The position numbers were made by a program, and so were the translations under genes. A stretch of DNA of 64,000 bases from Sciurus carolinensis (taxonomy: Eukaryota; Chordata; Mammalia; Rodentia; Sciuridae): positions 29,814,777-29,878,776 of the forward strand of contig NC_062227.1 of NCBI RefSeq assembly GCF_902686445.1, in the 5' to 3' direction. Below, piece by piece: positions 56,511 through 64,000 of the stretch. The first letter of the stretch is position 1; every line of letters starts with the position of its first letter. The notes under the pieces were generated by a model that made no database searches, was not told where the DNA came from, and was given only the letters and a program-made list of their open reading frames with translations.

Positions 56511-57654
56511 GCAATAGGAAGAGTAAAAGTGATATAGAAAATGAGGTAAGACCAGCTTTTAGAAAGGAGATTTACTAATGTCATGGCAAAACAACTTAGA
56601 AGCCAACTTGAAGAGGGTCTAACAAAGTAACTGGAGACAGTTTGTGCTCCAACAAGAATATTAATCAGGATGAAATATATCTAAGTCTCTGAATTCGTAA
56701 TGCAAGCTGTAAGATGAAACTCTTTCACTTTGGAGAATGATAGAGATCCAATCACTTACATTGAAAGAATATCTTAGAGCTTTTTTATAATACCTACATC
56801 ACTGTATAAGAAAATGGTAGATGAAGGGATAGATCTTTTTTAAAATATCTCTTTATAAACTAATAAAGACATAGTGATGAGAATGTTATCATTTCCAATT
56901 CTCAATAGATCAGTGGATTCAGGCATCAGACACCAGTGGGTACCCACCAAAAAGAGAAGATGGTGGGACACATCACTACCTGTAAAGTTAACTTACTGAA
57001 AAGCAATATAAACAATCTTTAGATGTAACTACCAAGTTTCTGGGAATATAAAAGAGAAGGACGTGTGAAATACACCATGGGTATCAAATCAGCCACATTC
57101 AGACTATGGGAAACTCTATAGTTAAAACCATTTAATTAAAAACAAAATTAAAAAACAAGGGGAAAATGAGAAATAAAATGTATGTATAGAGAAAAAATAT
57201 AGTGTTTAACGATTCACATGTAGGTGATAAAACCATTTTCACAAAAGGAAAAAAATAATTCCTGTAGAATCAGGAGAGTGGTATTTTTTTTTCTTTGTAA
57301 CAGAGAGGTGAATTGTGATCAGGACAGGAAGCATAAAGTGGGTAGTTCCCAGAGTTTTTGTTTCATAATAATCTATTAAATCATAAATTTGTTCAATACA
57401 CTTTTTCATATATTTTTTTCATGAAAGGATTTAGACCTGAAAAGGATATTCAAGCTTTTTTCCCCAGAGTATTTAAATGTGCCATATTAAAACTCAAGGA
57501 ACAACTATAATAAACCCAGTGGATTGGGTTAAGAGGTTCATGAATCCCTCAAAATTTATGTGTGCCATTGAAAGTAGGAACTGTGAACCAAGAAGGTAAT
57601 GTCTCCTCCATGTTTTTTATATTCCTTACTTTTTCTTTTTCTTTCTTTTTTCCT
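56511..57654. other. Unannotated sequence
   Basis: Nothing recognised. Confidence 0.4.
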
Positions 57655-57659
57655 TTCTC

Positions 57660-57880
57660 TCTTTTTTTTTTCAGGGAAAGGTACTGGGGATTGAACTCAG
57701 GGGCACTTGACCATTGAGCCACGTTGCCAGTCCTATTTTGTATTTTATTTAAAGACAGGGTCTCCCTGAGTTGCTTAGCACCTTGTTTTTGCTGAGGCTG
57801 GCTCTGAGCTCACAATCCTCCTGCCTCAGCCTCCTGAGCTGCTGGGATTATAGGCATGTACCACCATGCCTAGCTATTTC
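57660..57880 (-). mobile_element. B1-dID (MEN-like) SINE
   Basis: T-rich tail, GGTACTGGGGATTGAACTCAG, CCATTGAGCCACGTTGCCAG, then GCCTCAGCCTCCTGAGCTGC and GGGATTATAGGCATGTACC. It is well preserved. Confidence 0.92.
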
Positions 57881-58518
57881 TTACTTCTTAAGTTCTGCTA
57901 ACACAAGAAGCAGATGTCAAAAGTAAAAACACAAACAAAGAAAAGATAACTACTGATAAAAAATTTAAAAGAAAAGTTAAAATACAGTAAAATAAAGGTT
58001 GTTCTATTATTTCCTTTATTACCATTCTCTTATTCTTGTTAACATGGTTTCTGGTTTATGCAGGCTTTGTAGATTGAATTTTGCCTATTTATTACATGTT
58101 TCTAGGGTAGTCCTTCAATTTTTACATCCTTTCCTTTGGTTTTCTTTGTCAAGGGAAAGTTTACTTTATGGCTGACCCACTTCTGAGATACGCTGGGTTC
58201 TGCTTTCTTTGAACCCAGCTTTTCTCTGCCTCCTGGCAGCTATGACTTTTTCCTGTAAAACAGAAGAGTCAGGACCATATGTGTCGAAGTCATCTGAGCG
58301 TCTAGTTAGGAATGCTGGTTCCTGAGCCCAAATCCTGTGTGGCCAATCACGAGGCCAAGGACCCTTTGGAATCAATAATTGGCATGAGCTTCCTACCATG
58401 GGACTTAGGCACTAAAACACCAGAGAGCCATTGCAAAATGCCAGCATGAGTTCTCTCTTTTTCCTTCTAAAAAACATCTTTCATTCTTTTTTTCTTCTTA
58501 GCAAATATAACATTGAGT
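57881..58518. other. Unannotated sequence
   Basis: Nothing recognised. The 77-codon minus frame at 58166-58399 has no support. Confidence 0.35.
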
Positions 58519-58940
58519 TGTTATGGTTTTGAAATGGGGATCCCCCAACAGCTCCTGTGTTTCTGTAGGAACAGTCAGAGGTGAACTGTGAGAGCGGTAA
58601 CCTCATCAGTCCATCCTAATTTGAAAAGACTGGCTGGAGGGTAACCGCAGGCAGGCAGAGTGTGGCTGGAGGAGTGGGTCACTAGAGGAGGACCTGGAGG
58701 GGGCATCTTCCCTGGGGCCCAGTGTCCCCCCAGTTCCTCTTTCTCTCTTTCCTAATCCCACCTTAAGTCGAGGAGCTTTCCTTTGGTAGACCCTTCCCCC
58801 TGATGTGCTGCCTGACCTCCAGGGCCCGGCAATGGAATCTGCAGTAGACATCTGAATGCTGAGACTTCTGAACTCATGAGTCCCAAGTGAATTTTTCCTC
58901 CCTTAAGTTGTCGTTGTTGGGTATTTTGGTCACACTGACA
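58519..58940 (+). mobile_element. MaLR-type LTR
   Basis: Begins TGTTATGGTTTTGAAATGGGG and ends TTTTGGTCACACTGACA. Internal blocks GAGGGTAACCGCAGGCAGGC, GTGGCTGGAGGAGTGGGTCA and a CT-rich TTCCTCTTTCTCTCTTTCC fit this LTR family in sense orientation. Same family as the pair at 41418-42393, which lies in reverse. Confidence 0.75.
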
Positions 58941-58994
58941 AAAAAAAAAAAAGAAAGCTGACTAAAATACAAGTTAACTAATTTTAAATGTCTA

Positions 58995-61685
58995 TCTTAT
59001 AGTTCTTTTTTTATTGAGGCATAACTAACATCTTATAATAAATAATAATAAAACTAACATTTTATTGAGGCATAACTAACATGCAATAAAATTCACCCAT
59101 TTCAACTATTCATTTTGTTGACTTTTAGTGATTGTACACAGTCCCGTGAGCACTACTATAGTCAAGACGGAAGATTCCCACCACCCAAACCTCTTCATTC
59201 AGTCAATCCCCCACAGCACTCCTAGTTCATGGAAAATACTGGTCTCCTATCTGTCCTTACAGTTTCGACTTTCCTAGAATTTCTTTTTATTTACTTATTT
59301 TCATTGTGGTAAAGGCATTGAAGATACACCCACTTAAAATTTTTAGGTACACAATGCAATACTGTTTTTTTAAATTAATTATTTTTAAATTTTTTACAGT
59401 CTGCATTTTGATTCGTTGTACAAGAATGGTGTACATCATTTCGTTTCTATGGTTGTACACAATGTAGGTCCCTACCATTTATGTAATCATGCATGTACAT
59501 AGGGTAATGATGTCTGTCTCAGTCCACCATTTTTCATACCCTTCTCCCTTTCATTTCCTTCTACATTATCTAAAGTTTCTCCATTCTTCTCTTACTTCCC
59601 ACAACCCCCCACCCCCATTATATATCATTCTCCACTTCTCAGGGAAAACTCTGGGCCTTTGGTTTTTTGGGATTGGCTTACTTCACTTAGTATGATGTTG
59701 TCCAATTCCATTCATTTATTTGCAAATGCCATAGTATTATTCTTCTTTATGGCTGAGTAATATTCCATTAGGTGTATATACCATACTTCCTTTATCCATT
59801 CATTTGTTGAAAGGTATCTAGGTTGATTCCACAATCCAGCTATTGTGAATTGAGCTGCTATAAACATTGATGTGGCTGTGTTACTGTACAATGCTGATTT
59901 TAAGTCCTTTGGGTGTAAATCGAGGAATGGGATAACTGGGTCAAAAGGTGGGTCCATTCCAAATTTTCTGAGGATTCTCCACACTACTTTCCAGAGTGGC
60001 TGCACCAATTTGCAACTCCACCAGCAATGTACAAGTGTGCCTTTTTCCCCACAACCATGCAAACATCTATTATTGCTTCTGTTCTTGATAATAGCCATTC
60101 TAATTGGAGTAAGATGAAATAAATATTAGAGTTGTCTTAATTTGCATTTCTGTAATTACTAGAGATGTTGAACACTTTTTCATATATTTATTAATGGCCT
60201 GTATGTCTTCTTCTGTAAAGTGTCTGTCCAGTTCCTTGACCCATTTATTGATTGGGTTCTTTGTATTTTTTGGTGTAAAGTTTTGTAAGTTCTTTATAAA
60301 TTTTGGAGATAAGTGCTCTATCTGAAGTGCATGTGAAAAAGATTTTCTCCCACTCTGTAGGTTCTCTCTTACTATTCTTGATTGTATCTTTTGCTGAGAA
60401 AAAGCTTTTTAGCTTGAGTCCATCCCATTTATTGATTCTTGCTTTGATTTCTTGTGCTTTGGGAGTCTTGTTGAGGAAGTCTGATCCTAAGCCAACATGA
60501 TGAAGATTCGGGCCTACTTTGTCTTCTATTAGGTAAAAGATCTCTGGTCTAATTCCTAAGTCCTTGATCCATTTTGAGTTGAGTTTTGTGCAGGGTGAGA
60601 GATACAGGTTTAATTTCTTTTTACTGCATATGGATTTCCAGTTTTGCCAGCACCATTTGTTAAACAGGCTGAGAACAATAAAATAACAAACAAAAACTAC
60701 TCATACACCTGGAGACTAAACAATATGCTATTGAATAATGCAATGATAACAGAAGACATTAGGGAAGAAATAAAAAAATTCTTAGAGGTAAATGAGAACA
60801 ATGACACAGCATATCAAAATCTCTGGGACACTGTGAAAGCAGTACTAAGAGGAAAGTTCATTGCATTGAGCTCATACTTTAAAAGAACAAAAAGTCAACA
60901 ACTAAATGACCTAACATTTTATCTCAAAGCCCTAGAAAAAGAAGAACAGATCAACACCAAAAAGAGTAGAAGACAGGAAATAATTAAAATCAGAACTGAA
61001 ATCAGTGAAATTGAAACAAGAGAAATAATTCAAAAAATTGACAAAACAAAAAGTTGGTACTTTGAAAAAGTAAACAAAATTGATAAACCACAATACTGGT
61101 AATTGTAGGTGCAATGTTGCACAGTGGATCTCTAGAACTTGCTCGTTTTGATTAACTAAAACGTTGATTCTTGGAACAGCAACTCCAGGTTCCCTCACAC
61201 AATTTTTATTCTCTATTCCTAAGAATTTATTTCAGATAACCTAGAATAAGTGAAATAATGCGGTATTGGACCTATGACTGCCTTATTTCATTCAGTATAA
61301 TATTCTTAAATTGCATCCATGTTGTAGAAAATGGCAGGATTTACTTCTTTTTAAGTATGAATAATAATATCCCATTGTATATACAAGCCATATTTTCTTT
61401 TTCATACATTGATGGACATTTAGGTTTCATACCTTGGCAATTATAAATAATATTGCAGTTAAACATGGAAGTGCAGATATCTTTCAAAGATCCTGATTTC
61501 TGTTCTTTTGGATTGATAATCAGAATAGAATGGCTGGATCACATGGCAGTTCTATTTTAATTTTTTGAAGAAGTGCCATACTGTTTTCCATAGCTGCTAT
61601 ACCATTTTACATTCCCACTAACAATGAGTCCAATTTTTCTCACATCCTTACCAACACTTTTTATCTTTTTTAATAATAAAAATTA
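58995..61685 (-). mobile_element. Ancient L1 3' part (L1M type), interrupted by a younger L1
   Basis: Left part 58995-59364: TTTATTGAGGCATAACTAAC (present twice, a local duplication), AATAAAATTCACCCATTTCA, ending at TTTTAGGTACACAATGC. Right part 61091-61685: TGTAGGTGCAATGTTGCACAG, TTTCATTCAGTATAATATTC, GAATGGCTGGATCACATGGC, CCATAGCTGCTATACCATTT. Both parts are antisense L1 3' UTR and ORF2 end in correct order. Confidence 0.75.
59365..61090 (-). mobile_element. Third inverted L1, with internal deletion
   Basis: Bases 59365-60670 are the minus-strand L1 3' end (tail, 3' UTR, ORF2 C-terminus with the Cys-rich motif [21 protein letters not shown]). Bases 60671-61090 are in plus orientation and encode an earlier ORF2 part (NKNYSYTWRLNNMLLNN to WYFEKVNKIDKPQYW). 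About 1.4 kb of ORF2 between the two parts is missing, so this is an inversion plus deletion. CAATACTG flanks both sides (59357-59364 and 61091-61098) and joins the ancient L1 correctly when one copy is removed. Confidence 0.88.
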
Positions 61686-61734
61686 GACCATTGCATATTA
61701 TGCATAACACATGATATATATTTAATATATGTAA

Positions 61735-61800
61735 TAGGTTACATATATAGGGTATATATAAATATATATATATATAGATAGATAGATATATAAATATATG
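61735..61800. repeat. (TA)n/(GATA)n microsatellite
   Basis: Runs of ATATAT followed by GATAGATAGATATA. Confidence 0.85.
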
Positions 61801-61874
61801 GTCTATGTATAAAACAGATCACCTATTCCAAAGGAATTCAATGTTTTTTACAGAATTTGAAAATGTTCTATCTT

Positions 61875-64000
61875 TTTAAATTTATTTTTATTTTTACAGA
61901 CTGCATTTTGATTCACTGTACACAAATGGGGTACAACTTTTCATTTCTATGGTTGTACACAATGTAGCATCACACCATTCATCTATTCATACATATACAT
62001 GGGTGATAATGTCTATCTTAGTCCACTATCTTTTCTTCCCCCATCCACTTATCAGAGAAAATATTCGGCCTTTGGGTTTTGGGCATTGGCTTATTTCACT
62101 TAGCATGTTATTCTCCAACTTCATCCATTTATTTGCAAATGCCATATATTATTCTTCTTTATGGCTGAATAATATTCCATTGTGTATACATATATACCAG
62201 TTTCTTTATCCATTCATCTGTTGAAGGGTATCTGGGTTGGTTCCACAATCTAGCTATTGTGAATTGAGTTGCTATGAACATTGATGGGACTGCATCACTG
62301 TAGTATGCTGATTTTAAATCCTTTGCGTATAAACTGAGGATTGGGATAGCTGAATCAAACGCTGGGTCCATTCCAAGGTTTTGAGGAATCTCTATACTGT
62401 TTCCCAGAGTGGCTGTACCAATTTGCAACTCCACCAGCAATGTACGAGTGTGCCTTTTTCCCCACATCCATGCCAACATTTATTATTGCTTCTGTTCTTG
62501 ATAATAGCCATTCTAATTGGAGTTAGATGAAATCTTAGGGTGGTTTTAATTTGCATTTCTCTAATTACTAGAGATGATGGGAACATTTTCATATATTTGT
62601 TGATCACCTGTATATCTTCTGTGAAGGGTCTGCCCATTTACTTAGCCCAATTATTGACTGGGTTCTTTTTATTTTTGGTATAAAGTTTTTTAAGTTTTTA
62701 TAAATTTTAGAGATTAGTGCTGTGTTAGAAGAGTGTGTGGAAAAGATTTTCTCCCACTCTATATGCATTCTCTTTACCTTATTGACTATTTCCTTTGCTG
62801 TAGAAAAGCTTGTTAGTCTGAATCTATCCCATTTATTGATTGCTGCTTTTATTTCTTGTCTTTGGAAGTCATGTTAAGGAAGTCCGCTACTAAGCCAATG
62901 TGATGAAGATCCAGGTCTACTTTTTATTCTATTTGGTGAAGGGTCTCAGTTCTAATTCTAGATCCTTGATCCATTTTGAGTTGAGATTTGTACAGGGTAA
63001 GAGAGATAGGGTTTTAATTTCATTTTACTGCATATGGATTTCCAGTTTTGCCAGCACCATTTGTTGAAGAGGCTATCTTTTCTCCATTGTATGTTTTTGG
63101 CACCTTTGTCTAGTATGAGATAACTGTACATATGTGGGTTTGTATCAGTGTCATGTATTCTGTACCATTGGTTTACCTGTCTATTTTGGTGCCAATATCA
63201 TGCCGTTTTTGTTAGTCTTGCTCCATAGTAGAGTTTAAGGTTTGGTATTGTGATATCTCCTGCATCACTTTTCCTGCCTAGGATTGCTTTGGCTATCCTG
63301 GGTCTTTTATTCTTCTAGATGAATTTCATGATTCCTTTCTGTATTTCTATAAGGAGTGTCATTGGAATTGGAATTTGAATTGCAATAAATCTGTATGGAA
63401 ATATGGCCATTTTGACAATGTTAATTCTGCCTATCCAAGAACATGGAAGATCTTTCCATCTTCTAAGGTTTTCTTCAATTTATTTCTTTAGTGTTCTGTA
63501 GTTTTCATTGTAGAGACCTTTTACCTCTTCTGTTAGATTTACTCCCAAGTATTTTTTTGTGTGTGTGTGGCTATCGTGAATGGAATAGTTTTCCTGGTAT
63601 CTCTTTCAGAGGATTCATCACTTATGATTAGAAATGCTTTAGATTTATGAGTGTTGATTTTATATCCTGCTAATTTGCTGAATTTATTTATTAGTTCTAG
63701 AAGTTTTCTGGTGGAGTTTTTTGGATAAAGGATCCAAATATAGAATCATGTCATCAGCAAATAGTGAGAACTTGAGTTCTTCTTTTCCTATTCATATCCC
63801 TTTAATTTCTGTGGTCTGTCTAATTGCTTTGGCTAGTATTTCACGGATAATGTTGAATAAAAGTGGTGAAAGAGGGTATTCCTGTCTTGTTCCAGTTTCT
63901 AGAGGGAATGCTTTCAGTTTTTCTCCATTAAGAATGATGTTGGCTGTGGGCTTAGCATAGATAACCTTTAAAATGATGAGGTATGATTCTACTCTCTTTA
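61875..64000 (-). mobile_element. Squirrel L1 3' part, runs off the window end
   Basis: Begins with a T-rich tail (TTTTTAAATTTATTTTTATTT) and the 3' UTR TACAGACTGCATTTTGATTC, shared with the L1 at 59365. ORF2 then runs leftward-reading from the window end: FADD is at 63750-63761, the AILPKV-type thumb region near 63400, the Cys-rich motif [17 protein letters not shown] near 62460, and MFIATQFTIARLWNQP near 62250. Many frameshifts and stops break it. The 5' limit lies beyond the window. Confidence 0.9.

Overview
This window is mammalian nuclear DNA and almost certainly comes from a squirrel-family rodent (marmot, ground squirrel or tree squirrel). The diagnostic signal is a SINE present in about ten copies: a B1/7SL-like left half joined to a tRNA-Ala-like ID right half. 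This is the B1-dID/MEN type found in Sciuridae. Stand-alone ID elements and a rodent-type LINE-1 with a repeated (monomeric) promoter agree with this. No bacterial, plasmid, phage or CRISPR features are present. No complete protein-coding gene and no functional RNA gene can be supported.

The window is AT-rich intronic or intergenic sequence dominated by transposable elements. From 1 to 12 kb it holds ancient L1, L2 and MaLR-type LTR remnants, a large palindromic AT-rich hairpin, and one good candidate coding exon (3961-4050). From 12.2 to 25.9 kb an ancient minus-strand L1 was split twice by younger squirrel L1s: a 5'-inverted (twin-primed) L1 at 14137-17594 and a full-length but inactive minus-strand L1 at 18001-25293. 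The second carries an extra L1 3' fragment beyond its own A-tail and has a promoter built of 597-bp repeats. From 26 to 36 kb there are Tigger-type DNA transposons, including a Tigger1 copy (31327-33292) with an L1 fragment inside it and an ID SINE inside that. A second 5'-inverted L1 lies at 34334-35645. From 37 to 49 kb there are SINEs, a candidate exon (38346-38432), two neighbouring LTRs of one family, L2 and MIR fragments, and an LTR-like TATA-bearing block near 47 kb. From 49 to 58 kb the sequence is mostly anonymous, with a recent ID element and two weaker exon candidates. From 58.5 to 64 kb there is a MaLR LTR, an ancient L1 interrupted by a third inverted L1, and a minus-strand L1 running off the window end.

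Four exon-like intervals, all on the plus strand, could belong to one gene with very long introns, but I do not recognise the protein and only the first two are reasonably convincing. All LINE-1 reading frames in the window are broken. The most informative content is structural: nested insertions with target-site duplications that can be read by eye, three independent L1 inversions, a probable L1-into-L1 3' transduction, and telomere-like repeats in the L1 3' UTR. Family names rest on recognised sequence similarity, not on a database search.
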